A stretch of DNA of 64,000 nt from Jiella sonneratiae (GCF_017353515.1 NZ_JAFMPY010000004.1:124001-188000), one strand, 5' to 3'; counted from the stretch's first letter, positions 24,170-33,395 are shown. Numbers and translations: made by a program. Notes: generated by a model from the letters alone, not told the origin.

Positions 24170-24771
24170 CCCGCCGCGCCCGCATCCCCAATCTCGGCGG
24201 CGCGAGGGCCTTCGTCCTGCACCGTCCGCACCAGACGACGACGGCGCTCGCCCGCCAGCTGGCCGCGATCGGCCTCGACGCGGTGGAATGCTGGCCGGAG
24301 CTTCCGGCCGACGCGCTCGCCGCCGACTTCGTCTTCTTCGACGCCGACATGGGCTACGACGCGCAGTTTCCCTGGCGCCCGGGCGAGGCGCCGATGCCGC
24401 TGATCGCGCTGATCGGCTCGGAGGCGCCCGGCCGCATCGAATGGGCGCTCGCCCAGGGCGCCGACAGCCATCTCGTCAAGCCGGTCGGCAATTCCGGCAT
24501 CTATACGGCGCTGCTCATCGCCCGCCAGGGCTTCGAGGCCCGCCGGAGCCTCGCAGGCGAGGTGCGCGCGCTGAAGGCGAGGGTCGCCGAGCGCCAGACC
24601 GTCGTCAGGGCCGTGGTGGCGCTTGCCGGCAGCGGCGTCGGCGAGGAGCGCGCCTATCAGCAGCTGAGGGCCCTCGCCATGAGCTGGCAGCTCACCGTCG
24701 AGGAGGCGGCCCGCAAGGTGCTCGAGCTCGAAGAAAAGGGAGGGCGGGATGAGCGGCCAGCTCGTGGTTGA
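24166..24771 (+). CDS. amiR: AmiR-like ANTAR antitermination regulator
   Basis: A 201-residue protein with an N-terminal pseudo-receiver domain (about 10-125) and a C-terminal ANTAR domain (about 140-195) containing the helix ending 'AYQQLRALAMSWQLTVEEAA'. In Pseudomonas AmiR binds leader RNA and prevents termination when released from AmiC. The receiver lacks a convincing phospho-acceptor set, which fits control by AmiC rather than by phosphorylation. The GTG start overlaps the amiC stop. Its 3' end overlaps the first permease gene by 23 bp. The likely target is the leader hairpin before amiC, which would give autoregulation of the whole operon. Confidence 0.87.
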   Translation: MTRRARIPNLGGARAFVLHRPHQTTTALARQLAAIGLDAVECWPELPADALAADFVFFDADMGYDAQFPWRPGEAPMPLIALIGSEAPGRIEWALAQGADSHLVKPVGNSGIYTALLIARQGFEARRSLAGEVRALKARVAERQTVVRAVVALAGSGVGEERAYQQLRALAMSWQLTVEEAARKVLELEEKGGRDERPARG

Positions 24772-25660
24772 GACCGCCCCGGCGAACGAAGCGGGGGCGC
24801 CGAGGCGCCGGCGCGGCGTCTTCTCCCGGCTGCTCGGCCGGCCGCTGGCGCTGATCGGCCTTGCCGTCATCCTCCTCACCGTCTGCGGCGCGGTCTTCGC
24901 GCCGTATCTGACGCCTTTCGATCCGAACGACCAGATGTTCGACGGCCTCAGCCTCGAAGGCGCGCCGATGCCGCCCGGCGGCAAGTTCCTGCTCGGCACC
25001 GACCTTCTCGGCCGCGATCTGCTGACGCGCATCCTCTACGGCGCGCGCACCTCGCTGGTCATCGGCATCGTCGCCAACGGCGTCGCGCTTTTCATCGGCT
25101 CGCTGGTCGGCATCACCGCCGGCTTCTTCCGCGGCTGGATCGGCACCGTCCTGATGCGTTTCACCGATCTGATGATGGCGTTTCCGGCGCTGCTTCTCGC
25201 GATCTGCCTCGCCGCCGTGCTCTCGCCGAGCCTGTGGATCGTCGCGCTCGTCATCGCGCTGGTGAACTGGGTGCAGACGGCGCGCGTCGTCTATACCGAG
25301 ACCTCCTCGCTGGCGCGGCGCGAATTCGTCGAGGCCGAGCGCTCGATCGGCGCGTCGACGCCCCGCATCCTGTTCCGCCACATCCTGCCGCACCTCCTTC
25401 CGACGATCATCGTCTGGGGCACGCTCGGCATCTCGACGACGGTGCTGCTCGAGGCGACGCTCTCCTATCTCGGCGTCGGCGTGCAGCCGCCGACCGCCTC
25501 CTGGGGCAACATCATCTTCGAAAACCAGACCTACTTCCAGGCGGCGCCGTGGCTGGTGTTCTTCCCCGGCGCCGCGATCCTCGCCCTGGCGCTTGCCTTC
25601 AACCTCGTCGGCGACGCGATGCGCGACATCCTCGACCCCACCCAGCGGGGGCGCTTGTGA
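24749..25660 (+). CDS. Oligopeptide/dipeptide-type ABC transporter permease (DppC-like)
   Basis: A 303-residue permease of the DppC/OppC type. The N-terminal segment 'GRPLALIGLAVILLTV' holds the first membrane span, followed by the periplasmic 'LLGTDLLGRDLLTRILYGARTS' in outline that is diagnostic for the C subunit. The EAA loop is 'EAERSIGASTPRILFRHILP'. It overlaps amiR by 23 bp and the next permease by one base (TGATG), unusual only in that the C subunit gene precedes the B subunit gene. Together with the B subunit it forms the channel. The cargo is probably an amide or a short amide-containing compound, inferred from amiCR and the amidase. Confidence 0.9.
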   Translation: MSGQLVVETAPANEAGAPRRRRGVFSRLLGRPLALIGLAVILLTVCGAVFAPYLTPFDPNDQMFDGLSLEGAPMPPGGKFLLGTDLLGRDLLTRILYGARTSLVIGIVANGVALFIGSLVGITAGFFRGWIGTVLMRFTDLMMAFPALLLAICLAAVLSPSLWIVALVIALVNWVQTARVVYTETSSLARREFVEAERSIGASTPRILFRHILPHLLPTIIVWGTLGISTTVLLEATLSYLGVGVQPPTASWGNIIFENQTYFQAAPWLVFFPGAAILALALAFNLVGDAMRDILDPTQRGRL

Positions 25661-26580
25661 TGGCAGCCTACCTCCTGCGCCGTCTCGTTCAGGCCGTGCT
25701 GATCCTCTTTGGCGTCTCGCTGATCACCTTCGCGCTGCTCTACGTCCTGCCGGCCGATCCGGTGCGCCAGATCGCCGGCCGCGCGGCCAGCGCCCAGACC
25801 GTCGAGAACATCCGCCACCAGCTCGGCCTCGACCAGCCCTTCGTCGTCCAGTACGGCCGCTACCTCCTCGGCCTCGTCCAGGGCGATCTCGGCCGCTCCT
25901 ACCTGCAGCGCACCGACGTTTCGACGCTGATCGCCGCGCGCCTGCCGGCGAGCCTGCTCCTGATGGTCGGGGCGATCGTCTGCGAACTGGCGCTCGGCCT
26001 CACCATGGGGCTGGTCGCGGCGCTGAAGCGCGGCACGGCGCTCGACCAGGCGCTGATGGTCGGCTCCTTCGTCGGGGTCTCGGCGCCGCAGTTCGTCGTC
26101 GGCCTGCTGCTCCTCTACGTCTTCGCCGTCCGGCTCTCCTGGTTTCCGATCGGCGGCTACGGCTCGTTCTCCCACCTCGTCCTGCCCTCGGTCACGCTCG
26201 GCATCCTCGGCGCCGGCTGGTACTCGCGGATGATGCGCTCGGCGATGGTCGACGTGCTCCGCCAGGACTTCATCCGCACCGCCCGGGCCAAGGGGCTGAA
26301 GCGCGCCACCGTGCTGTTCCGCCACGCCCTGCCCAACGCGATCCTGCCGGTGATCGCGATGATCGGCATCGACATCGGCCTGTTCATGTCGGGCATCGTC
26401 GTCGTCGAGAGCGTCTTCGGCTGGCCGGGCATCGGCCAGCTCGCCTGGCAGGCGATCCAGCGCGTCGACATCCCGATCATCATGGGCGTCACGCTGGTCT
26501 CGGCCTGCGCCATCGTCCTCGGCAACCTCCTCGCCGACCTCGTCACCCCCTTCATCGATCCCCGCATCAAGCTCCAGTGA
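25660..26580 (+). CDS. Oligopeptide/dipeptide-type ABC transporter permease (DppB-like)
   Basis: A 306-residue B-type permease. It begins 'YLLRRLVQAVLILFGVSLITF', the hallmark of DppB, and continues 'LLYVLPADPVRQIAG'. The middle carries 'LGLDQPFVVQYGRYLLGLVQGDLG' in outline, and the EAA loop is 'RTARAKGLKRATVLFRHALP'. It has about six membrane spans. The ATG at 25660 overlaps the previous stop by one base; a GTG at 25657 is possible but less likely. The gene ends 16 bp before the substrate-binding protein. Confidence 0.92.
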   Translation: MAAYLLRRLVQAVLILFGVSLITFALLYVLPADPVRQIAGRAASAQTVENIRHQLGLDQPFVVQYGRYLLGLVQGDLGRSYLQRTDVSTLIAARLPASLLLMVGAIVCELALGLTMGLVAALKRGTALDQALMVGSFVGVSAPQFVVGLLLLYVFAVRLSWFPIGGYGSFSHLVLPSVTLGILGAGWYSRMMRSAMVDVLRQDFIRTARAKGLKRATVLFRHALPNAILPVIAMIGIDIGLFMSGIVVVESVFGWPGIGQLAWQAIQRVDIPIIMGVTLVSACAIVLGNLLADLVTPFIDPRIKLQ

Positions 26581-26596
26581 AGAAGGATTTTCGCCG

Positions 26597-28279
26597 ATGA
26601 GAGCATTCCTCGCCTCGACCGTCGCCGCCTCGGCGCTGACGCTCGCGCTCCTCGCCGCCCCCGCGGCCTTCGCCGAGGACAAGGCCGCGGCCGCTTCGGC
26701 GCAGGCCGGCGAATACACGCCGGACCCTGACGCCAAGGAGGGCGGCGCCATCGTCGTCACCTACAAGGACGACGTCTCCACCCTCGATCCGGCGATCGGC
26801 TACGACTGGCAGAACTGGTCGATGATCAAGAGCCTGTTCGACGCGATGATGGACTACGTTCCCGGCACGACGGAGCTGCGCCCCGCGCTCGCCGAGAGCT
26901 ACGACATTTCCGACGACGGGACCGTCTTCACCTTCCACCTCAGGAAGGGCGTCAAGTTCCACAACGGCCGCGAGATGACCGCCGACGACGTCAAATATTC
27001 GCTCGACAGGGTCACCAATCCGAAGACCCAGTCGCCGGGCGCCGGCTTCTTCGGCTCGATCAAGGGCTATGACGACGTGGCTTCCGGCAAGGCCGACCAT
27101 CTCGCCGGCGTCGAGGTCGTCGATCCCTCGACGGTGAAGATCACCCTGTCGCGGCCGGACGCGACCTTCCTGCACGTGATGGCGCTGAACTTCGCCTCGG
27201 TCGTGCCGCACGAGGCGGTCGAGAAGTGGGGCGCCGACTTCGGCCACCATCCGGTCGGCACCGGCGCCTTCAAGCTCGCCGACTGGACCATCGGCCAGCA
27301 GCTGGTGTTCCAGAAGAACGCGGACTACTGGCGCGACGGTGTGCCCTATCTCGACAAGATCACCTTCGAGATCGGCCAGGAGCCGATCGTCGCGCTGCTC
27401 CGGCTGCAGAAGGGCGAGGTCGACATTCCCGGCGACGGCATTCCGCCGGCGAAGTTCCGCGAGGTGATGAGCGATCCCGAGCAGAAGGCGCGCGTCGTCG
27501 AGGGCGGCCAGCTCCAGACCGGCTACATCACCATGAACGTGACGATGCCGCCCTTCGACAAGAAGGAGGTTCGCCAGGCGGTGAATATGGCGATCAACAA
27601 GGATCGCATCGTCCAGATGATCAACAACCGGGCGATCCCGGCGAACCAGCCGCTGCCGCCCTCGATGCCGGGCTACGACAAAAGCTTCGAGGGCTACCAG
27701 TACGACCCCGACAAGGCCAAAGAGATGCTGGCGGATGCCGGCTTCGCGGACGGGTTCGAGACCGAGCTCTACGTCATGAACACCGATCCGAATCCGCGCA
27801 TCGCCCAGGCGATCCAGCAGGATCTCGCCGGGATCGGCATCAAGGCCGACATCAAGGCGCTCGCCCAGGCGAACGTCATCGCCGCCGGCGGCGCCAAGGA
27901 CGAGGCGCCGATGATCTGGTCCGGCGGCATGGCCTGGATCGCCGACTTCCCCGATCCGTCGAACTTCTACGGCCCGATTCTCGGCTGCGCCGGCGCGACG
28001 CCCGGCGGCTGGAACTGGTCGTGGTACTGCAACGAGGATCTCGACAAGGAGGCCGCCAAGGCCGATTCCATCGTCGATCCGGCGAAGAAGGACGAACGCG
28101 ACAAGATGTGGAGCGACGTCTACGGCAAGGTGATGGCCGACGCGCCCTGGGTGCCGGTCTTCAACGAGCAGCGCTTCACCATGAAGTCCAAGCGCATGGG
28201 CGGCGCCGACGACCTTTATGTCGATCCCGTCCACATCCCGATCAACTACGACTACGTGTATGTGACCGATGTGCAGTAA
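26597..28279 (+). CDS. ABC transporter substrate-binding protein, family 5 (DppA-like)
   Basis: A 560-residue cluster C binding protein (SBP family 5). A signal peptide of about 23 residues ends at 'PAAFAED'. The mature protein contains the family opening 'GGAIVVTYKDDVSTLDPAIG' and 'LRKGVKFHNGREMTADDVKYS', plus 'VRQAVNMAINKDRIVQ' in the second lobe. It is larger than typical DppA (about 510 mature), mainly at the C terminus. The genomic context suggests the ligand is an amide rather than a peptide, but family 5 proteins bind very diverse molecules. AGAAGGA precedes the ATG. The stop lies inside the amidase gene start (11-bp overlap). Confidence 0.9.
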   Translation: MRAFLASTVAASALTLALLAAPAAFAEDKAAAASAQAGEYTPDPDAKEGGAIVVTYKDDVSTLDPAIGYDWQNWSMIKSLFDAMMDYVPGTTELRPALAESYDISDDGTVFTFHLRKGVKFHNGREMTADDVKYSLDRVTNPKTQSPGAGFFGSIKGYDDVASGKADHLAGVEVVDPSTVKITLSRPDATFLHVMALNFASVVPHEAVEKWGADFGHHPVGTGAFKLADWTIGQQLVFQKNADYWRDGVPYLDKITFEIGQEPIVALLRLQKGEVDIPGDGIPPAKFREVMSDPEQKARVVEGGQLQTGYITMNVTMPPFDKKEVRQAVNMAINKDRIVQMINNRAIPANQPLPPSMPGYDKSFEGYQYDPDKAKEMLADAGFADGFETELYVMNTDPNPRIAQAIQQDLAGIGIKADIKALAQANVIAAGGAKDEAPMIWSGGMAWIADFPDPSNFYGPILGCAGATPGGWNWSWYCNEDLDKEAAKADSIVDPAKKDERDKMWSDVYGKVMADAPWVPVFNEQRFTMKSKRMGGADDLYVDPVHIPINYDYVYVTDVQ

Positions 28280-29213
28280 CTGCGACTATACGATCCATTC
28301 GCGCCACCACCATTTCGGCTGGGACAACACGTTCCAGCCGGCGGAGAAGGTGGCCCCCGGCTCCACCGTCGCGTTCGAATGCATGGACTCCTCGGCCGGA
28401 CAGCTGACGCCGGATTCCACCGTCGCCGACGTCGGGGCGATGGACTTCGGCAAGATCAACCCGGTCACCGGGCCGATCTATATCGACGGCGCCGAGCCGG
28501 GCGACGCGCTGAAGGTGACGATCGAAGGCTTCACGCCGTCGGGCTTCGGCTGGACGGCGAACATCCCCGGCTTCGGGCTGCTTGCCGACGACTTCAAGGA
28601 ACCGGCGCTGACGCTCTGGAAATACGACCCGGACAGCCTCGAGCCGGCGCTGTTCGGCAAGACCGGGCGGGTGCCGCTGAAGCCGTTCTGCGGCACGATC
28701 GGCGTCGCCCCGGCCGAGCCCGGCCATCACTCGGTCGTCCCGCCGCGGCGGGTCGGCGGCAATCTCGACATCCGCGACCTTGCGGCCGGCACGGTGCTCT
28801 ACCTGCCGGTCGAGGTTGCCGGTGCGCTGTTCTCGGTGGGCGACACCCATGCCGCCCAGGGCGACGGCGAGGTCTGCGGCACGGCGATCGAGAGCCCGAT
28901 GACCACGGTGCTCACCTTCGATCTCGTCAAGCAGGCCAATCTGAAGATGCCGCGCTTCACGACGCCGGGGCCGGTGACGCGCCACCTCGACGCCAAGGGC
29001 TACGAGGTGACGACGGGCATCGGGCCGGACCTGATGACCGGCGCGAAGGAGGCCGTCTCCCAGATGGTCGACCTCCTCGCCGGGCGATACCAGCTCGATC
29101 CCGTCGACGCCTACATGCTGGTCTCGACCTGCGGCGACCTCAGGATCTCGGAGATCGTCGACATGCCGAACTGGGTGGTGTCGTTCTACTTCCCGCGCTG
29201 CGTCTTCGAATGA
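28269..29213 (+). CDS. Acetamidase/formamidase family protein
   Basis: A 314-residue FmdA/AmdA-family amidase, expected to hydrolyse acetamide, formamide or a similar short amide to ammonia and acid. Signature elements are 'HHHFGWDN' near residue 13, 'EPGDALKVTIEG' near 78, 'GGNLDIRDLAAGTVLYLPVEV' in outline near 163-183, 'FSVGDTHAAQGDGEV' near 188 and 'STCGDLRISEIVDMP' near 287. All expected metal-binding His/Asp segments are visible, so it looks functional. It overlaps the binding-protein gene by 11 bp, so it is translationally coupled to transport. It supports an amide role for the whole module. 364 bp separate it from the ATPase gene. Confidence 0.9.
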   Translation: MCSNCDYTIHSRHHHFGWDNTFQPAEKVAPGSTVAFECMDSSAGQLTPDSTVADVGAMDFGKINPVTGPIYIDGAEPGDALKVTIEGFTPSGFGWTANIPGFGLLADDFKEPALTLWKYDPDSLEPALFGKTGRVPLKPFCGTIGVAPAEPGHHSVVPPRRVGGNLDIRDLAAGTVLYLPVEVAGALFSVGDTHAAQGDGEVCGTAIESPMTTVLTFDLVKQANLKMPRFTTPGPVTRHLDAKGYEVTTGIGPDLMTGAKEAVSQMVDLLAGRYQLDPVDAYMLVSTCGDLRISEIVDMPNWVVSFYFPRCVFE

Positions 29214-29277
29214 TCGGCGAAAGACGAAGTGGGATGAGGGCGGCCTGCTTCGGCAATGCTGCGGCTGTCGCTGCCGT

Positions 29278-29452
29278 ACCCCCCTCTGTCCTCCTGAGCC
29301 ATTGTCGAAGGGCGGACATCTCCCCCGCAAGGGGGGAGATCACGCGCGACGATGGTGGCGCGATATATGCGACGTCGAAGAGAGGCGGCAGCCAAAGCGA
29401 CTGGCCGATCTCCCCCCTTGCGGGGGAGATGCCCGGCAGGGCAGAGGGGGGT
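29278..29452. repeat. Palindromic intergenic element with inverted ends (copy 2)
   Basis: This 175-bp copy matches the element at 4396-4572: it opens ACCCCCCTCTG and closes CAGAGGGGGGT. Its two inner palindromes pair ATCTCCCCC with GGGGGAGAT around GCAA or TTGC, where copy 1 has ACAA or TTGT. The left arm has an extra segment of about 18 bp (GAGCCATTGTCGAAGGG). The core differs from copy 1. It occupies the 364-bp gap between the amidase and the ATPase genes; the rest of the gap (29214-29277, 29453-29577) shows nothing I can name. Confidence 0.85.
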
Positions 29453-29577
29453 CGTGGCGTCGACCTCAGCAATCGCCCTTGCGATAACGCACACGCAGCC
29501 AGCGTTCGAGACAGCCTCCCGTCATCTTGGGCCGCCCGCAAAGTGTCAAAGGCGGCCACCCTTTGCCCGGCGATGCG

Positions 29578-31392
29578 ATGAGCCTCATTCCCACCATGAC
29601 ACGCGCGCCGCGGCGCGCTCTGCCGGCCAGGAGCGACGCGGTGCTCGCCGTCGACGGGCTCACCGTCGTCGTCGCCGGCGAGGACGGGCCGCGGCCGGTG
29701 GTCTCGAACCTCTCGTTCCAGCTCATGCGCGGCGAGACGCTGTGCATCGCCGGCGAATCCGGCTCCGGCAAGTCGATGACCGCGCTGGCGATCATGGGCC
29801 TCCTGCCGAAGCCGGGAGCGAAGATCGCCGGCGGCTCGATCCGGCTCGGGGGCAGCGAGCTCACAGACCTTTCCGAAGGCGGGATGCGGGCGGTCCGCGG
29901 CAGCCGCGTCGCGATGATCTTCCAGGAGCCGATGACCTCGCTGAACCCGGTGCTGACCATCGGCCGGCAGCTGACGGAGGCGATCATGGCGCACGAGCCG
30001 GTGGGCCGGGGCGAGGCGAAGCGGCGCGCCGTCGCGGCGCTCGACGCCGTGCGCATCCCGGAGGCGGCGAGCCGCATGGGCCAGCATCCGCACGAACTCT
30101 CGGGCGGCATGCGCCAGCGGGTGATGATCGCGATGGCGCTGGCGCTCCGCCCGGACGTCCTCATCGCCGACGAGCCGACGACGGCGCTCGACGTGACGGT
30201 GCAGGGCGAGGTGCTGGAACTCCTGCGCGACCTGCAGCGCGATCTCGGCACGGCGGTGATCCTGATCACCCACGACATGGGCGTCGTCGCCGAGATGGCT
30301 GCCCGGGTCGTCGTCATGCGCCATGGCCGAATGGTCGAGAGCGGCGCCGCGGCGACGATCTTTTCCAACCCGCGCGAGGCCTATACGCGCGAACTCCTCG
30401 CCGCGGTGCCGCGGATCGGCGAAGGCGCCGGCCGCGTCGCGACGCGGTTGCGGGAACTGCCGGCGGCCGGGGCCGCGCGGCCGGTGCCGGTCGTCGAAGT
30501 CGCCGACCTCGCCGTCCGCTTCGACCTTCACGGCGGCCTCCTCGGCCGGGTCGACCGCCGCGTCCACGCCGTCGAGGGCGTCAGCTTTTCCGTCGGCGAC
30601 CGCGAGACCCTGTCGCTGGTCGGCGAGAGCGGCTGCGGCAAGTCGACGACGGCGAAAGCCATCGCCGGCCTCGTCCCCTATGAGGGCGACATCCTGGTCG
30701 GCGGGCGCAACATCGCCGGCCTGCCGAGGTCCGAGGCGAAGGCGCTGCGCCGCGACGTGCAGATGATCTTCCAGGACCCCTACGCCTCGCTCGACCCGCG
30801 CATGAGCGTCGGCGATCTCGTCGCCGAGCCGATGCTGATCCACGGCGTCGCCTCGGGCGCCGAGCGGCGCGAGCGCGTCGCCGGCCTGTTCGAGCGCGTC
30901 GGCCTGTCGCCGGCGGATACGGGCAAGTATCCGCACGAATTCTCCGGTGGCCAGCGCCAGCGCATCTGCATCGCCCGGGCGCTGGCGCTGCGCCCGAAGC
31001 TGATCATCGCCGACGAGAGCGTTTCGGCGCTCGACGTCTCGGTGCAGGCGCGGGTGCTGGAGCTGTTGCGCGAGCTGCAGGCCGAGTTCGGCATCGCCTT
31101 CCTGTTCATCTCGCACGACATGGCGGTCGTCGAGAACATCTCCGACCGCGTCGCGGTGATGTATCTCGGCCAGATTGTCGAAACCGGGACCCGCGACCAG
31201 ATCTTCACCGATCCGAAGCATCCCTACACCCAGCGGCTGATCGCGGCGGTGCCGGTGCCCGATCCGTCGCGGAAGCGCCACGCCTTCCCGCGGCTCGACC
31301 AGGACATTCCGAGCCCGGTGCGCCGGGTCGGCGACGAACCGGCGCGGCTCAAGCTGCGCGATCTCGGCGGCGGCCACCTCGTCGCGGCCTGA
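29578..31392 (+). CDS. Fused dipeptide-type ABC transporter ATP-binding protein (DppD-DppF fusion)
   Basis: A 604-residue protein with two complete ABC ATPase domains. The first has Walker A 'GESGSGKSM' (near 59) and signature 'LSGGMRQRVMIAMAL'. The second has 'GESGCGKST' (near 349) and 'FSGGQRQRICIARAL'. Both Walker B motifs ('LIADEPTTALD', 'IIADESVSALD') are present. The oligopeptide-family C-terminal segment follows each ('YTRELLAAVP', 'YTQRLIAAVP'). It would power the two permeases encoded upstream, replacing separate D and F subunits. The ATG at 29578 is preferred to an upstream TTG. It is separated from the other operon genes by the repeat element, so separate or read-through expression is possible. 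Confidence 0.92.
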   Translation: MSLIPTMTRAPRRALPARSDAVLAVDGLTVVVAGEDGPRPVVSNLSFQLMRGETLCIAGESGSGKSMTALAIMGLLPKPGAKIAGGSIRLGGSELTDLSEGGMRAVRGSRVAMIFQEPMTSLNPVLTIGRQLTEAIMAHEPVGRGEAKRRAVAALDAVRIPEAASRMGQHPHELSGGMRQRVMIAMALALRPDVLIADEPTTALDVTVQGEVLELLRDLQRDLGTAVILITHDMGVVAEMAARVVVMRHGRMVESGAAATIFSNPREAYTRELLAAVPRIGEGAGRVATRLRELPAAGAARPVPVVEVADLAVRFDLHGGLLGRVDRRVHAVEGVSFSVGDRETLSLVGESGCGKSTTAKAIAGLVPYEGDILVGGRNIAGLPRSEAKALRRDVQMIFQDPYASLDPRMSVGDLVAEPMLIHGVASGAERRERVAGLFERVGLSPADTGKYPHEFSGGQRQRICIARALALRPKLIIADESVSALDVSVQARVLELLRELQAEFGIAFLFISHDMAVVENISDRVAVMYLGQIVETGTRDQIFTDPKHPYTQRLIAAVPVPDPSRKRHAFPRLDQDIPSPVRRVGDEPARLKLRDLGGGHLVAA

Positions 31393-31597
31393 GGCGCGGC
31401 GCGCGATCCGGGTGGCCGCGCGGCCGGTGCCCCGCGACCGCGCAGGGCCGCCCCCGGCCGCCCCGGCCGCCCCAGGGCCGCGATGAGCCCGAAAATCGGT
31501 ATCGCTTTCCGGCCGGCAGGGTGCGAAGTAACGAGCAGGAAGCCGACATGGGTCCGGCCGGCGCCCGGCGCCGCCCACCCGGCAGGAGGACGATCGG

Positions 31598-32866
31598 ATG
31601 TCCGTCGAGACGATCGACACGCTGGTGATCGGCGCGGGCCAGGCGGGCATCGCGACGAGCGAACATCTCGGCCGGGCCGGCGTGCCGCATCTCGTCCTCG
31701 AACGCGCGCGGATCGCCGAGCGCTGGCGCTCGGAGCGCTGGGATAGCCTCGTCGCCAACGGGCCGGCCTGGCACGACCGCTTTCCGGGCATGGCCTTCGA
31801 CGGGCTCGATCCGGACGCCTTCGCGCCGAAGGAGGCGGTCGCCGACTATTTCGTCGCCTATGCCGAAAGGATCGGCGCGCCGGTCCGCTGCGGTGTCGCG
31901 GTGACGGCGGTGCGGCGCGAGCCGGGCCGGCCGGGCTTTCTCGTCGAGACCGCCTCCGGGAGCTACCGCGCCGACAACGTCGTGGCGGCGACCGGGCCGT
32001 TCCAGCGCCCGGTCATCCCGGAGATCGCCGCCGGTCTGCCGGGCGTCCTGCAGATCCACTCCAGCGGCTATCGCAACCCCGACCAGCTTCCGGCCGGCGC
32101 CGTCCTCGTCGTCGGCGCCGGTTCCTCCGGCGTCCAGATCGCCGAGGAGCTCTGCCGCGCCGGCCGGCGGGTCTATCTGTCGGTCGGGCCGCACGAGCGT
32201 CCGCCCCGCGCCTATCGCGGCCGCGACTTCGTCTGGTGGCTCGGCGTCCTCGGCAAGTGGGACGCCCAGACCCCGGAGGCGGGCGCCGAACACGTGACCA
32301 TCGCCGTCAGCGGCGCCCGGGGCGGCCGCACCATCGACTTTCGCCGCCTTGCCGCGGAGGGGATCACGCTGGTCGGCCGCACCGAGACGGTTCGAGACGG
32401 TGTCGCCGGCTTCGCCCCCGACCTTTGCGAGACCATCGCCCGGGGCGACGCCAGCCATGCCGCGCTTCTCGACGAGGCGGACGCCTATGTCGTGCGCTAC
32501 GGCCTCGACCTTCCCGAAGAGCCGGAGGCCCGCAGGATCGAGGCGGATCCGGCGTCTCTGACCGATCCTATCCGTGACCTCGATCTCGCCGCCGCCGGCG
32601 TCTCCGCGATCGTCTGGGCGACGGGATACGCGCCCGACTACGGCTGGCTCCATCTCGACGCCTTCGACGCGGCCGGGCGGCCGCGGCACCGGCGCGGCGT
32701 CTCGCCGGAGCCGGGGCTCTATTTCGTCGGCCTGCCCTGGCTGTCGCGCCGTGGCTCGAGCTTCATCTGGGGCGTCTGGCACGATGCGCGCTTCGTCGCC
32801 GACCACATCGCGACGCGGCGAAGCTATCGCCTCTACAGCCCGTCGAGCGGACGCCCCGACGGCTGA
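31598..32866 (+). CDS. Flavin-containing monooxygenase-like NAD(P)/FAD protein
   Basis: A 422-residue flavoprotein. The FAD motif 'GAGQAGIATSEHLG' is at residues 10-23 and the NAD(P) motif 'VVGAGSSGVQIAEEL' near 171. Between them 'LQIHSSGYRNPDQLP' fits the FMO/N-hydroxylase identifying segment, and 'WATGYAPDYGWL' near 341 is the usual late loop. It probably oxygenates a nitrogen or sulfur atom or a small ketone. The ATG has a strong AGGAGG site. The 205 bp upstream are extremely GC-rich, with short direct repeats of CCGGCCGCCCC (31450-31475). It starts a three-gene rightward unit with RidA and DUF1028, whose relation to the amide operon is suggestive only. Confidence 0.82.
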   Translation: MSVETIDTLVIGAGQAGIATSEHLGRAGVPHLVLERARIAERWRSERWDSLVANGPAWHDRFPGMAFDGLDPDAFAPKEAVADYFVAYAERIGAPVRCGVAVTAVRREPGRPGFLVETASGSYRADNVVAATGPFQRPVIPEIAAGLPGVLQIHSSGYRNPDQLPAGAVLVVGAGSSGVQIAEELCRAGRRVYLSVGPHERPPRAYRGRDFVWWLGVLGKWDAQTPEAGAEHVTIAVSGARGGRTIDFRRLAAEGITLVGRTETVRDGVAGFAPDLCETIARGDASHAALLDEADAYVVRYGLDLPEEPEARRIEADPASLTDPIRDLDLAAAGVSAIVWATGYAPDYGWLHLDAFDAAGRPRHRRGVSPEPGLYFVGLPWLSRRGSSFIWGVWHDARFVADHIATRRSYRLYSPSSGRPDG

Positions 32867-32974
32867 CGGCAGGCCCGGCGCGGCGGGCTCCGCCCGCCGG
32901 CGCCACGGATTTCTTCACGCCAGGGGCGGGGCCGGCGGGCTTGCCCGCCCGCTTCGAGGACAGGACGGCACATC

Positions 32975-33391
32975 ATGGCTCACACCCGCATCCGCAAGTT
33001 CAACACCCGGGACACCTATCCGGAGCAGAATCTCGACAACGATCTCTGTCAGGCGGTGGTGACGCAGGGCGGCAAGACCGTCTGGCTGCGCGGCCAATGC
33101 CCGCAGAATCTCGACGACGCAGTCAATCTCGACAGCCACGATCCGGTGGCCCAGACCCACAAGGTGATGCAGAACATCCGGCAGCTGATCGAGGAGGCCG
33201 GCGGCGGCATGGAGCACCTGGTCAAGGTGGTCGTCTATCTGACGGACGTGCGCCACCGCGAGGCGGTCTACCGCACGATGGGCGAATACATCAAAGGCGT
33301 CCATCCGGTCTCGACCGGCCTCGTCGTCAGCGCGCTCGCCCGTCCGGAATGGCTGGTCGAGATCGACGCGACCGCCGTCATCCCGGAGTGA
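32975..33391 (+). CDS. RidA family protein (enamine/imine deaminase fold)
   Basis: A 138-residue YjgF/YER057c/UK114 family protein with the trimer fold. The late segment 'STGLVVSALARPEWLVEIDATAVI' in outline is the family ending, and the arginine that holds the substrate carboxylate in RidA is plausibly the one in 'ALARPEW'. The family hydrolyses reactive enamines/imines, and several subfamilies are pathway-specific. The N-terminal part 'NTRDTYPEQNLDNDLCQAV' is typical of subfamilies found next to catabolic amine/amide enzymes. It is 4 bp upstream of the DUF1028 gene. A role in clearing an imine formed by the preceding flavoenzyme is attractive but inferred. Confidence 0.88.
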   Translation: MAHTRIRKFNTRDTYPEQNLDNDLCQAVVTQGGKTVWLRGQCPQNLDDAVNLDSHDPVAQTHKVMQNIRQLIEEAGGGMEHLVKVVVYLTDVRHREAVYRTMGEYIKGVHPVSTGLVVSALARPEWLVEIDATAVIPE

Positions 33392-33395
33392 GCCG

